Assembly: GCA_023437305.1 (NCBI GenBank)
Contig: JAEZGN010000019.1
Span: forward strand, 1 to 64,000
Source of the DNA: Bacteroidota bacterium
Lineage (GTDB): Bacteria > Bacteroidota > Bacteroidia > Bacteroidales > Dysgonomonadaceae
Direction: 5' to 3'
Length of the DNA: 64,000 nucleotides
This document shows positions 1 to 8,790 of this stretch, piece after piece. The notes beneath the pieces were generated by a model that ran no database searches, was not told the origin of the DNA, and worked only from the letters and a program-made list of their open reading frames with translations. Numbering within the stretch: position 1 is the first letter of the stretch; every line of letters starts with the position of its first letter. Made by a program: the position numbers and the translations under genes.

Positions 1-66
1 AACAGAGAAGTTAAGCCCGGTCGTGCCGATGGTACTGCGTAAAAGTGGGAGAGTAGGTTACCGCCG
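1..66 (+). rRNA. rrf: 5S ribosomal RNA, 3' part
   Basis: The first 66 bases carry the conserved 3' half of bacterial 5S rRNA: the GAAGTTAAGCCCG block, then CGATGGTACTGC, then GTGGGAGAGTAGG and a CCGCCG end. The 5' part lies outside the window. A hairpin followed by T-rich sequence comes just after it, so this is the end of an rRNA operon read on the plus strand. The 3' end is placed by similarity to known 5S genes and may be off by a few bases. Confidence 0.93.
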
Positions 67-80
67 TTTTTTTAGAAAGA

Positions 81-118
81 GTCCGTATACAAGTAATTGT
101 ATGCGGACTTCTTCGTTT
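81..118 (+). terminator. Hairpin terminator after 5S rRNA
   Basis: GTCCGTATAC (81-90) pairs with GTATGCGGAC (99-108) with one G-U pair, leaving an 8-base loop. T-rich sequence follows. Its place directly after the 5S gene fits a rho-independent terminator of the rRNA operon. Confidence 0.75.
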
Positions 119-269
119 ATAGAAATATAACCTATAATCGGAAGATACACATAGTAGATATATTTGATCATCGGTCTTAAGATTAGAATATACATAAAAA
201 TACCCTTTAGATATTAAAAAAACATAAAAGTTTTTTAAAAGAATATACTATTTTTGTAAGAGTCTAAAT

Positions 270-725
270 GTGAATAATATGAATTCTTTCTTCAAAAGTA
301 AGTGGTTTTACTTAATTGCAGGTACGTGGTTAGTTATTGCTATTTTTGTTGTCGTTGCTTTTTCTAATAGAGTTGCAGGAAAAAGAATAATTTTTGTTAG
401 GCCTGATTACAAAGAATATCCTTTGCTTGATCTTTACGAAAATGTATATAAACCTATTTATGGAGTAGTGGAAGAAGTTGATGTATATTCGGGTATAAGT
501 TATGTGTCATTAACAAATGGAACAAAGTTTAGTATAGATAAACGTACTGAAAATTTTGAATGCAGTCCATCACAATTGAGCTACTTGATTCAAGTAGGAG
601 ATTCTATAGCTAAGCCTGAAGAAGATTTTCTTTTCTTTGTACATCGAAATAAAATTTGTTATCCCTTTAAAATAAGGGAGCGTCTCAGGGCTTTACCTGT
701 AGATATGAGCATGAGAGGAAAATAA
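270..725 (+). CDS. Hypothetical single-pass membrane protein
   Basis: This is a 151-residue protein that I do not recognise. A single hydrophobic segment lies at about residues 12-32 (WFYLIAGTWLVIAIFVVVAF). A soluble, probably periplasmic domain of about 115 residues follows. It is rich in aromatic and beta-forming residues and has a GD motif that suggests a small beta-barrel fold. The first codon is GTG at 270, with an in-frame ATG at 279; either could be the start. A TATTTTTG box at 249-256 matches the Bacteroidetes -7 consensus, though I see no clear -33 TTTG. It stands alone between the rRNA operon and the T6SS block and converges on tssR. It has no lipobox, so it does not look like TssQ. 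Confidence 0.6.
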   Translation: MNNMNSFFKSKWFYLIAGTWLVIAIFVVVAFSNRVAGKRIIFVRPDYKEYPLLDLYENVYKPIYGVVEEVDVYSGISYVSLTNGTKFSIDKRTENFECSPSQLSYLIQVGDSIAKPEEDFLFFVHRNKICYPFKIRERLRALPVDMSMRGK

Positions 726-759
726 TAAGGCGTATATTTCTTCCTGATATATATTTAAT

Positions 760-810
760 TTGCGAGACAGTCAGAAAATAGATGGCTAACTAATCCTTTT
801 TGTCTCGCAA
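760..810. terminator. Inverted repeat between convergent genes
   Basis: TTGCGAGACA (760-769) and TGTCTCGCAA (801-810) form a perfect 10-bp stem around a 31-base loop. It lies between the end of the orphan gene (plus strand) and the end of tssR (minus strand). A run of T precedes the right arm, so the loop side is T-rich. It is probably a two-way terminator, although the loop is long for that. Confidence 0.5.
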
Positions 811-856
811 GGCTTTAATTATAATTGTAAGATTTCTTTATGTTTTATTATTCACT

Positions 857-3352
857 TCATGGTAGCATATCTTGAGCTATCCAATAGTAGTTTTCGCCAT
901 TAGATTTAAACTTATTGATTTGTTTAGTTGCTAAAAGGTCTTCTAAACTTTCTTTTTTATCCTTGAAATATAGTATCAATTGTTGTAGTTCTTGGTCTGA
1001 TATTTTGTTATGATTTTTTATGTCATTCAATAGATATCTGTTCAACTGAAGGGTAAATGATGGACATCCTGTAATTTTAAACTGGACATCTGCTAAAGAA
1101 TAATTATTTAAAACATTCTTATCAGGAATACAGATTTTACACTCATTCAATAATTGCAAATATAAATTATACAAAGATTTTCTAATCTTGTTTGTATTTA
1201 CAAATTGCCCAGCTCCAGTATTTATTGTAGGTGAATCTACAATATAATCATCAGTACAATTACAAATATCTTTGCTATTCTTTTTCTTTCCGCCGTATAT
1301 ATAATCGACCTCGTGTGCACTTATATTTTGGAGAAACTTGAGTAAATCATTGAATTCACTTTCTGATAACAATAATTTATAATCTAGGCTTTCATTCATA
1401 ACATTGTCAAAAACCAAAGGCTGAGACGGTAAATGCCACATTGGATATTTTGCATCTATTATACTCTTTTTACTTTCCGATATATTTACATCGTGGTAAT
1501 CTATCCATAGAGAATCAAGCTCGGTCCTGTATTTACCTAACTCTTTGAATGCTTTGTCTAGATTGCTAAGTAAGCTTTCATTATCCTTTTTTATATCTAC
1601 AATTAAGGTGTCAACAGAATTGATGAGATTATTTAACGGTTGGTCTATATCTTTTTGAGGAAACAGTATCCATCCTTGAGTCATACTATTGGTTGGAAAA
1701 TCTAGAGAATAGACATTTTTTGTCCGCTCCTTAAATTTATTGTGAGGTACTAACTGATCTGGATATACTATTTTGGTTCTTTTTGTTTGTAATGTCTTAT
1801 ATGCATAATTATCTATTAAACTAGCTATTTGCAATACAAAATTATTGCCCGCATTTGTTTTTTCTCCATATAGTTGGAAACCTAATACACGCGCATTCGC
1901 ATTTGTTATTTTATCCATGAGTGCCTGACTCATTTCTTCTGTGTATGAGTTGGGATCATTTTCATTGTATGTATCTCCGGCTTCACCAATTACTACTAGA
2001 ATGTTAGTTTCATCGTTATTTAAAGGATAAATTAAATCTGCTGCTGTTTCTAATCCCTTCCATGTATTTCTCGAAGATAATGGTTCGTAACGATGTATAT
2101 TTTCTGTTTCTGTATTTAAGAACTTAATTAAATCATAATAAGAATCAGTTAAATCCAGTTTTCTCACAAAAGGAGAATTCTGATTTTGAAAAGCCATGAC
2201 AGCACCAAATTTATATTTATAGATATCTTCTTCTTTTTCAAATATGGGCTGTAGATTTTGTATTACATTCAGTATCTTATTATATGAGTCAATAACTAAT
2301 CTTTTACCATCGAGAACAAATATTATATTTAATTTCCGAAAATCTTTTTTCCACTCTCTATATTGGCTGAAGTTTATTTTTTCGCCATCTACATTCAAAA
2401 CATAGTATGAGCTTCGTCTTGTAAGAGGCAGTGGTAATGAGGTTTTGAACGAAACAATCCCATGACTTTTATTGTATTGATACACCGGTGAATATTGTAA
2501 CGCATTCTCTTTATATGTAGTATGTCTATAATCCATTTCGTTGTGTAAGGTCGGATACATATGATTTAATCCTTTTGTCCTAAATGTTAATTGATTACTG
2601 GGAATATGATCTGTATCCACATATAGACGTTGACCTATATCATAAGTTAAAGAGATAGGTAACCATCCTAATATTTCGCTATCTACACTATCAGGATTTA
2701 TTGTAGATCGGCGCGACATCAATTTTTTCTTTCTGTCGTTAGAATATTTTACTATATACATAAGTTCGTTAAGAGGGACTTTATCTCCTTCTATAGATAG
2801 CTTGTCATCCTTGAACATCTGAACAGAATCTTTTTTTATAAAGATATTAGCATGAGTAACAGCCATTGTATCTGATATAATGCTTAGAGATTTGTTCTTA
2901 AACCCTGTAGCAATATCGGTAACAGATTGCCTCGATAATAAAAGGTCAGATTTACTCATCCAGCCATAATATTCAGCTTTATCTCGGTTCTTTATTTTAG
3001 TCGTTGTTAGGTTATTACCATTTAATTGCGGATCATATTTTACTAAACATAGATACCCATCCTTTTCTTTGATTACAAAGAATGGTTCCATAAATTTGGT
3101 TTTTTTGAACTTTACTATTCCTCCCGGATTTTGTAACGTATAGTTCCCTTCCTTATCCGAAAAAACAACCCAAGCTTCTTTATTATAATCAGTCTGCAAA
3201 GCTCTAACACTTTCACCGCAATAATTTAAGGAATACTCACGAGGAACTTTTTTAAACCGAGTTGACCTATTGATCGGAGAAGAGCAAGCAGATAAAATGA
3301 TGATGATAAAGCATGCTAATAGCCCTAAAAGAATATATTTTTTATTAATCAT
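857..3352 (-). CDS. tssR: T6SS subtype iii membrane-complex lipoprotein TssR
   Basis: This is an 831-residue lipoprotein with a signal peptide and lipobox LSAC (Cys23). Its length and gene context match TssR, the large periplasmic part of the Bacteroidota T6SS envelope complex (TssN, Q, O, P, R), which replaces TssJLM. The middle of the protein looks like a von Willebrand A fold: a beta strand ending in FVLDGK (about residue 350) and a later strand NILVVIGEAGD (about residue 455). The MIDAS motif DxSxS is not intact, so a metal-dependent role is doubtful. The C-terminal 200 residues contain several Cys (CNCTD, LNECKIC). It is last in the minus-strand block with tssP and two tssO genes, 38 bases after tssP. 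The family call rests on remembered family features and context, not on an alignment. Confidence 0.82.
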   Translation of the reverse strand: MINKKYILLGLLACFIIIILSACSSPINRSTRFKKVPREYSLNYCGESVRALQTDYNKEAWVVFSDKEGNYTLQNPGGIVKFKKTKFMEPFFVIKEKDGYLCLVKYDPQLNGNNLTTTKIKNRDKAEYYGWMSKSDLLLSRQSVTDIATGFKNKSLSIISDTMAVTHANIFIKKDSVQMFKDDKLSIEGDKVPLNELMYIVKYSNDRKKKLMSRRSTINPDSVDSEILGWLPISLTYDIGQRLYVDTDHIPSNQLTFRTKGLNHMYPTLHNEMDYRHTTYKENALQYSPVYQYNKSHGIVSFKTSLPLPLTRRSSYYVLNVDGEKINFSQYREWKKDFRKLNIIFVLDGKRLVIDSYNKILNVIQNLQPIFEKEEDIYKYKFGAVMAFQNQNSPFVRKLDLTDSYYDLIKFLNTETENIHRYEPLSSRNTWKGLETAADLIYPLNNDETNILVVIGEAGDTYNENDPNSYTEEMSQALMDKITNANARVLGFQLYGEKTNAGNNFVLQIASLIDNYAYKTLQTKRTKIVYPDQLVPHNKFKERTKNVYSLDFPTNSMTQGWILFPQKDIDQPLNNLINSVDTLIVDIKKDNESLLSNLDKAFKELGKYRTELDSLWIDYHDVNISESKKSIIDAKYPMWHLPSQPLVFDNVMNESLDYKLLLSESEFNDLLKFLQNISAHEVDYIYGGKKKNSKDICNCTDDYIVDSPTINTGAGQFVNTNKIRKSLYNLYLQLLNECKICIPDKNVLNNYSLADVQFKITGCPSFTLQLNRYLLNDIKNHNKISDQELQQLILYFKDKKESLEDLLATKQINKFKSNGENYYWIAQDMLP

Positions 3353-3390
3353 AATTGTGTAAAGTTTGTTGTTTTATAAAGAATAGAATT

Positions 3391-4284
3391 CTAATTTTCG
3401 GTTGAATATTGTGTTACGATTAGCTTCTGCACACATTGATTCGGAGCATCACCTGTTATTACCACTTTTACTTCTACGATCGTAGTATTTTGTTTTCCGG
3501 TCAATTTAAGTCCCTGACAATATGAATAGAAATCGTTGAATTTATTATTATTTATATTTACTTGTGTATGGTGATTATTATTACATAAATATTTGGATAA
3601 TATGTAGTTATAGTTGTTGTTAAATGACTTTCCGTCAGCTATATTTTGCAATTTTTCTCTGATATCGTTTCCCATTAGTATCAATTCAGACTCAGGATCA
3701 GTCCCATCATAGTCTTCCAATATTTCTATTGTATGTATTACCGGATATGCAGTATTATCGGTAGTGAGCTCTACTTTATATATTCCCGGTTCGGAATAAG
3801 TGTAAATAGCTGTCTGGGTTCTTGCATCTGTCATTCGTGTTTCACCAAAAGACCAATTCCATTCCTTTGCCATTCCTTCTCCTTTAAAAGAGACCATTTC
3901 ACCTTGTAGTGCAAATTCCGGAGCTTGAATTGTAACTAAAGTATCTTGTTCTATTTTTATTAATTCTTTTACATTAACATAGAACTCTTTTTGCATAGAT
4001 TCGTCCACAGTAAGACGCACTTGATACAAACCCGGTTTGTCATATTGATAAGTACCTTTTCTGCCAAAAGACACATCCCCATTACCGAATTCCCATGTCC
4101 ATTTTACTGCTCTCACCGTACTATCAGAATAACTAATATCCTCATTTGTATATATTTCGGTATGGGAAATAAATGCCTGAATAGTCCGCTGATTAAAAGA
4201 ATAGCGTATTATAAGTGCGACTACTATACATATCAATACTGCACCGATAATGATATATAGTTTCGAATTTTCTATTTTCTTCAT
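3391..4284 (-). CDS. tssP: T6SS subtype iii envelope protein TssP-like, two PKD-like domains
   Basis: This 297-residue protein has one N-terminal membrane segment (residues about 8-28). Two PKD-like immunoglobulin-fold repeats follow, at about 36-105 and 118-188. Each has the typical W-x-W-x-FG core (WTWEFGNG, WNWSFGE) and a later Y-x-x-PG-x-Y motif. A C-terminal domain of about 100 residues (200-297) has no obvious family. Position between tssR and the tssO-like genes and the membrane-anchored periplasmic plan fit TssP of the Bacteroidota T6SS membrane complex. The PKD domains are clear; the TssP name is inferred from the locus. Spacing is 19 bases to the upstream gene and 38 to tssR, so the block is probably one operon. 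Confidence 0.72.
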   Translation of the reverse strand: MKKIENSKLYIIIGAVLICIVVALIIRYSFNQRTIQAFISHTEIYTNEDISYSDSTVRAVKWTWEFGNGDVSFGRKGTYQYDKPGLYQVRLTVDESMQKEFYVNVKELIKIEQDTLVTIQAPEFALQGEMVSFKGEGMAKEWNWSFGETRMTDARTQTAIYTYSEPGIYKVELTTDNTAYPVIHTIEILEDYDGTDPESELILMGNDIREKLQNIADGKSFNNNYNYILSKYLCNNNHHTQVNINNNKFNDFYSYCQGLKLTGKQNTTIVEVKVVITGDAPNQCVQKLIVTQYSTEN

Positions 4285-4303
4285 ATTAAGGTTGTTTATT
4301 CTA

Positions 4304-4780
4304 TTAGTTTGCTCGTCTATTTAATCCCATTTGGCAATCTTCTATGCCCTTCTTAAATTTTGCAATATTTTCTCTTTTGCTCCATAATTCTCTTTTTTCA
4401 GTAAACCATGTACTATAAAGTTTCGATATTTGAGAAAATATTTTATAGCGTTTATCCCATGAGTTTTTATTGTACACATCTTCGAGATCGTTGAGCATCA
4501 GCTTAATCTCATTCTCCTCATAAATTGCTTTTACTCCCGGATTGTATTTTTGTATTTTATTGAATAGAGAATCTGCTATTATAAATTTAGAGTTTTGTTT
4601 ATTTTGAAAATCCTTAATTCTTTCCATCTTGGTAATAGCAAAATCCTTTTGATTGAAACGTTTGAAATCTGAATTATAGTTAAATATCAATACGCAGCAA
4701 ATAATACTAACTATTAAAAAGAATATAAGGATGTATATAAACCCCATTAGTTGCTCTCTTTTGTTCATCGTTCTATTCAT
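4304..4780 (-). CDS. TssO-family single-pass membrane protein (second copy)
   Basis: This 158-residue protein has a short cytoplasmic N-terminus, one membrane helix at about residues 11-31, and a helical, charged periplasmic part. Features such as NKRE before the helix, an ADSLFNKI segment, WDKRYKIF and a WF-x-x-KRELW stretch fit the TssO family of the Bacteroidota T6SS membrane complex. It follows the neighbouring tssO-like gene by only 3 bases, so the two are almost certainly co-translated. I see no lipobox (the Cys pair sits inside the membrane helix), so it is not an obvious TssQ. It could be a second TssO or a diverged protein that fills the TssQ position. The assignment is inference from features and context. 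Confidence 0.6.
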   Translation of the reverse strand: MNRTMNKREQLMGFIYILIFFLIVSIICCVLIFNYNSDFKRFNQKDFAITKMERIKDFQNKQNSKFIIADSLFNKIQKYNPGVKAIYEENEIKLMLNDLEDVYNKNSWDKRYKIFSQISKLYSTWFTEKRELWSKRENIAKFKKGIEDCQMGLNRRAN

Positions 4781-4783
4781 AAC

Positions 4784-5278
4784 TTATCTCCTTCCTGTAA
4801 TTGAGTTCCTTCTCGAAACAATTCTCCCTTCATCCATACAGCGTATATATTCTCTCCTATATTTTTCTTCTTCGTAAGCAGCTTCCTGTAATGAATCTTT
4901 TATGCTGAATAACATATCCATTTCAGTCAAAATTTTTTCATATAACTTTGCATCTTTCTCTGGAATTGCATTCAATACCTGTGCAGCACTTTTTCTCTGA
5001 TTGGCTAAAGATATTAATACAAGGGAGTGGTTGATCTGAGAATTGGAGCTCAGTAGTCTGGCAAGAATGAAAATAGAATCTATTTTCTCTGTTAAATAAA
5101 CCTGTTTTTGTTGTGTTTGGTCATAGACATCTGTTTTTTCCATTATTTTGGATACTTCAACTGACGAAGTTTTCATAAACATGGAAAATATGCAAACAGC
5201 AAAAAAAACTGTTGCCACAAAATAGAGAGAAAATTGTATTACTCCCTTTCTAACTTCTTTGTCATTCTTGGCTTTCAT
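4784..5278 (-). CDS. tssO: T6SS subtype iii membrane protein TssO
   Basis: This 164-residue protein begins with a basic cytoplasmic stretch (KNDKEVRKG), followed by one membrane helix at about residues 15-35 and a helical periplasmic domain. The last 25 residues are very rich in Arg and Glu. This plan and the N-terminal pattern match TssO of Bacteroidota T6SS membrane complexes. It is the first gene of the minus-strand block tssO-tssO'-tssP-tssR and is divergent from tssE. No Bacteroidetes -7 box in this orientation was found upstream, so its promoter is not located. Confidence 0.68.
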   Translation of the reverse strand: MKAKNDKEVRKGVIQFSLYFVATVFFAVCIFSMFMKTSSVEVSKIMEKTDVYDQTQQKQVYLTEKIDSIFILARLLSSNSQINHSLVLISLANQRKSAAQVLNAIPEKDAKLYEKILTEMDMLFSIKDSLQEAAYEEEKYRREYIRCMDEGRIVSRRNSITGRR

Positions 5279-5604
5279 TTCTGTGTAATCTGATAGTTAT
5301 AGATAGAATTGTATTATTGAGAAAAATATATACAACATCTAACACCGTGAAATATTCTTTTGTAAACCTGTGTATATGTAAACTATAAATTAAAAATTAA
5401 TTTATAAAAAATGGACTTTTAGTTAAATGTCACTTGTTCTGGTATTTTTGTGTGCTAAAGTTTGTGCTCTTAAGAAACCTTAATATAGTTTCTAATAATT
5501 AAAAGACGAAATTACATATTTTTTTTCTAAATTTGCAACACTTGCATCATAATAAATATGCGAGTATACTCAAACTATTAAGTAATAGGCTACAACACAA
5601 ACTA
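5279..5604. other. Divergent intergenic region between tssO and tssE
   Basis: This 326-base AT-rich stretch separates the two divergent T6SS blocks and has no convincing gene. It holds the likely tssE promoter (TAAATTTG at 5528-5535) and a second TATTTTTG box at 5443-5450, also facing plus. For the minus-strand block I found no clear TAnnTTTG box. Apparent coding sequence at 5533-5604 is an in-frame extension of tssE that begins with TTG inside the promoter box. Confidence 0.6.
5528..5535 (+). promoter_or_regulatory. Promoter -7 element for tssE operon
   Basis: TAAATTTG matches the Bacteroidetes -7 consensus TAnnTTTG exactly. No good TTTG is found 19-21 bases upstream, so the -33 element is weak. 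The box would place the transcript start near 5542, about 60 bases before the ATG at 5605. It overlaps the TTG at 5533, which is why that codon cannot be the tssE start. Confidence 0.55.
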
Positions 5605-6042
5605 ATGAGGCTATATAAAACTCCAATGGATTTTATACGCATATTTGAGACCGACTATCGAGCTCTCGAAAATTGTTCTGAAAAGGAATCTATCGATTAT
5701 CATATTGAATTGATTATGACTACAGCTCCGGGAGAACATAAATTCGACTTGGAGTTTGGGTGTAAAATATGGGATTTAGACTTTGAAAAGGTTGTTTCTA
5801 AATCCAGATGGGAAAATCTATATATCAAATATATAACAGAGGCTATCAAAAAATATGAGCCAAGAGTTACTGATATAGAGACAAAAGTTTTTTTGTCGGA
5901 TGCTAGAGTTGAAAGTAAACTTAGTAATGGGGTATCTATTCGCAACAAAATTGATGTTCATATCGATCTGACTATTATAAGTACAAAAGTCAAATGTTGC
6001 TATTACTATACTTTATATTTAGGCCCTTTATCTTCTGATTAA
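5605..6042 (+). CDS. tssE: T6SS baseplate protein TssE (gp25-like)
   Basis: TssE is the small baseplate wedge protein, related to phage T4 gp25, that helps start sheath polymerisation. From the ATG at 5605 the product has 145 residues, the usual size for this family. It has the gp25-like stretch GEHKFDLEFGCKIWD with a preceding MTTAPG, where sheath-contact residues lie in homologues. An upstream in-frame TTG at 5533 would add 24 residues, but that codon is inside the promoter -7 box, so the ATG is preferred. It is the first gene of the plus-strand baseplate set, followed by tssF after 6 bases, tssN, tssK and tssG. Confidence 0.85.
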   Translation: MRLYKTPMDFIRIFETDYRALENCSEKESIDYHIELIMTTAPGEHKFDLEFGCKIWDLDFEKVVSKSRWENLYIKYITEAIKKYEPRVTDIETKVFLSDARVESKLSNGVSIRNKIDVHIDLTIISTKVKCCYYYTLYLGPLSSD

Positions 6043-6048
6043 TTTACC

Positions 6049-7884
6049 ATGGAAGCAAAAAATATTTATACAAAAGAAGAGATTAAGGGGCGGATGTATA
6101 AAAATGCCGCAAATTTTTGGGGTATTCGTAATATAGATAATCTGGATCCATTAGTTAAATTATTAATAGAGGCTTTCTCTAGTGAGATATATAAGGTTTC
6201 GAATCAACAAAGTGGAATCGAAGCTCGCATATTGGAACGAGTAGCTAATATGTTAACCCCTGATATATTGATGGCTGTTCGTCCTGCACATATGGTATTG
6301 CAGGTTTATCCGTTGGAGGGAAAAAGCTCAGTGAACAAAATGACAGGTGTTTATTACGAAAATTCTGCATTCAGTATAAATCATAAAGTCAGAAATGTAA
6401 GTTTCTATCCGGTTGATAATTTCCCTATAATAAAGGGACGTGTGAATACCATTATTTGCGGGAGAAATATATACAAATATGATAATGCCCAGCATAAAGA
6501 AATACAAGCCAGAAGTGTTAAACCTTCAACAAAATTTACACATAATGTTTGGATTGGTTTAGAGCTAGACTCTGTTATAGATTCGTTAAATAACTTATCA
6601 TTATTTTTTGATTTCATTAATATCGAAAACAAAGCAGGATTTATTGGCTTATTACCATACACAAAATGGGAGCATAATGGTAAAACATTAAAAACCCGGC
6701 CAGGAGTGTACTCATTAAAAGATCAGGTTGAAAAAAACTCAATTTTTACAGAATATGATCTAGCGAATATATATGATAATAGTATTATAAAATATTATAA
6801 TCATCAATATATAACAATCGTAGATGAACTAAGAAATGAGGTTGAATACCTAGAGTGTTTTCCTCAAGAATTATTAGAACTCTATTCTGAGAATGTTAAA
6901 GAAAAGTTTCAAACTCCTTTACTGTGGCTAAAAGTATCTTTTCCACCTAATTTCTCTGAAGAAATACTAAATGCGATTCTTGTTTCAATCAATGCTTTCC
7001 CTGTTGTAAATAAAAACTTGAATAAAGGATATTTTAAAATAAATAAACTAACAAATATAATTCCGTTAAATACAGATGCAAAGGAATCTTTCCTATATGT
7101 AAATAAAATTACAGATTCGCAAGGGCGTATATATGAACAGCTTCCATATCGTGAGTCTAGTCATCATAAGGCTTGTACTTATACTGTAAAGAGGGGAGGA
7201 GTAGAGCGATTCGACTCAAGAAATGCAAAAGAATATATTCTCAACCTTATAGATCTGTTGAGAGATGAAGGCGTAGCCTACTCTCTTGTGGGGCGAGGTT
7301 TTCTCAGTGGATTGACAAAGCAATTGGAGGATCTGATTACAATAATGGATCGGAGGGTAACTGAAGTTAATGAGTCAAGAGATATATCTTGCTATATTAT
7401 ATTAGACTCAGATGGTTCTGAGGAGATAATATTTGCAAACTATTGGGTTACTCATGCCGATATAGTGAATGATATCAGTGCAGGAACAGCATTTACTCCT
7501 TTTTCGGATATGAATATAGCTCCTAATTGTGTTTTCTCTCTTACTACTACCGTAGGCGGACGTGGTGCGCCAAAGTCCGAAAATGTTTTAGATATGTATA
7601 AATACATACTAACAAGTCGAGACAGGATATATACAACCGAAGATATTATTAATTTTTGCTATTCGAGATTCAGAGAAGTTGTTACTTCTATTGAGGTCAA
7701 AAAGGGAGTTCAAGTTAGCTCTAAACCTCAAGAAGGTTTAATGCGTACAATTGATGTATTTTTGCATACTAATACCGGTTATACAAACGTATCATCTCAA
7801 GAGGATCTAAAAAAGGATGTATATAACTGTTTGAAGGAGAGGTCTCCTGATACATTCAATTACAGAATATTTATTAATTATTAA
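6049..7884 (+). CDS. tssF: T6SS baseplate protein TssF
   Basis: TssF is the main wedge protein of the T6SS baseplate and works in a complex with TssG, TssE and TssK. This 611-residue product has the normal length. The N-terminal part shows the family pattern: an FWGI motif, then DPLVKLLIEAFSSE and ERVANMLTPD (residues about 25-80), as in VasA/ImpG proteins. The RPAHMVLQVYP stretch that follows is also typical. It has no signal peptide or membrane helix and acts in the cytoplasm. It lies between tssE and tssN in a compact plus-strand operon (6 and 10 bases between genes). Confidence 0.92.
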   Translation: MEAKNIYTKEEIKGRMYKNAANFWGIRNIDNLDPLVKLLIEAFSSEIYKVSNQQSGIEARILERVANMLTPDILMAVRPAHMVLQVYPLEGKSSVNKMTGVYYENSAFSINHKVRNVSFYPVDNFPIIKGRVNTIICGRNIYKYDNAQHKEIQARSVKPSTKFTHNVWIGLELDSVIDSLNNLSLFFDFINIENKAGFIGLLPYTKWEHNGKTLKTRPGVYSLKDQVEKNSIFTEYDLANIYDNSIIKYYNHQYITIVDELRNEVEYLECFPQELLELYSENVKEKFQTPLLWLKVSFPPNFSEEILNAILVSINAFPVVNKNLNKGYFKINKLTNIIPLNTDAKESFLYVNKITDSQGRIYEQLPYRESSHHKACTYTVKRGGVERFDSRNAKEYILNLIDLLRDEGVAYSLVGRGFLSGLTKQLEDLITIMDRRVTEVNESRDISCYIILDSDGSEEIIFANYWVTHADIVNDISAGTAFTPFSDMNIAPNCVFSLTTTVGGRGAPKSENVLDMYKYILTSRDRIYTTEDIINFCYSRFREVVTSIEVKKGVQVSSKPQEGLMRTIDVFLHTNTGYTNVSSQEDLKKDVYNCLKERSPDTFNYRIFINY

Positions 7885-7894
7885 TAACGAAAAT

Positions 7895-8758
7895 ATGAAT
7901 GCTTATACAATAAAGTTTGTTGTGTCCTATCTCTTACTTCCACTGATAGGTATTATACTTGCTTTTATTGCAGTTGTAATCGCCAAAAAGAACAAAATAG
8001 CAAGCAATAAACACTTGATTGCATATATATTATTATCAGCAATAATTATTACTATACCAGCCTTGCTAGGTTTTATCGATTATGCGTTTATGCCATATTG
8101 GTATATATGTTTACAAATTTTTTACCTGTTTTTAGGTGTTCTGAACATGAAAGTATCTCAATACAACTTTCCTAAACTGGAGGAAAAGCCATTCTATATG
8201 CAATTTGGGTTCAGTTTTGTAATAGTATTTATTGGTGCCGCTTTTTTTTCGATGGTATTCAATATGTTTAATGAATTACAATATGGATTATGGGCTTGTA
8301 CATGCACATTGACATTCCTATTCCCTCCATTATTTAAGCAAACATTAGATAAGTATATGGATATTCCAACTGAAATTTATAAAATATGGAGATATTCAGA
8401 TAAAGACCTACCTATATTCGAATCCATCGACTATAATAAATTGATGGTAATAGAAGTGGAAATATATAAAAATGTAGGAGACACGAATCCAACAAAGATA
8501 AAAGCTAAAACCCCCGACAATATAACATATGGCATGTGGTTTCAGAAATTTCTGCATGACTATAACCTTAAGTTCCCTACAGCACCAATACAGACAAACG
8601 ATGGTAGTAAAGCCTTCGGCTGGATTTTTTACTACAAGCAATCATTTTTTCATTTTAGAAAATATATAGATCCGGATCAAACAATTGTAGAAAATAAGAT
8701 TCAAGAAAAATTCATCATAGTTGCCAAAAGAGTCCAGGAGGATTATACTTACATATAA
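7895..8758 (+). CDS. tssN: T6SS subtype iii inner-membrane protein TssN
   Basis: TssN is specific to Bacteroidota T6SS and joins the envelope complex to the cytoplasmic baseplate. This 287-residue protein has five predicted membrane helices at about residues 8-30, 41-62, 68-85, 103-125 and 129-148. A soluble C-terminal domain of about 140 residues is likely cytoplasmic. That layout and the location inside the baseplate operon, between tssF and tssK, fit TssN well. The separation from the other envelope genes (tssO, tssP, tssR on the opposite strand) agrees with its role as connector. Confidence 0.85.
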   Translation: MNAYTIKFVVSYLLLPLIGIILAFIAVVIAKKNKIASNKHLIAYILLSAIIITIPALLGFIDYAFMPYWYICLQIFYLFLGVLNMKVSQYNFPKLEEKPFYMQFGFSFVIVFIGAAFFSMVFNMFNELQYGLWACTCTLTFLFPPLFKQTLDKYMDIPTEIYKIWRYSDKDLPIFESIDYNKLMVIEVEIYKNVGDTNPTKIKAKTPDNITYGMWFQKFLHDYNLKFPTAPIQTNDGSKAFGWIFYYKQSFFHFRKYIDPDQTIVENKIQEKFIIVAKRVQEDYTYI

Positions 8759-8790
8759 TTATAAGCTAACAACAATAAAGAATAAAAAAT

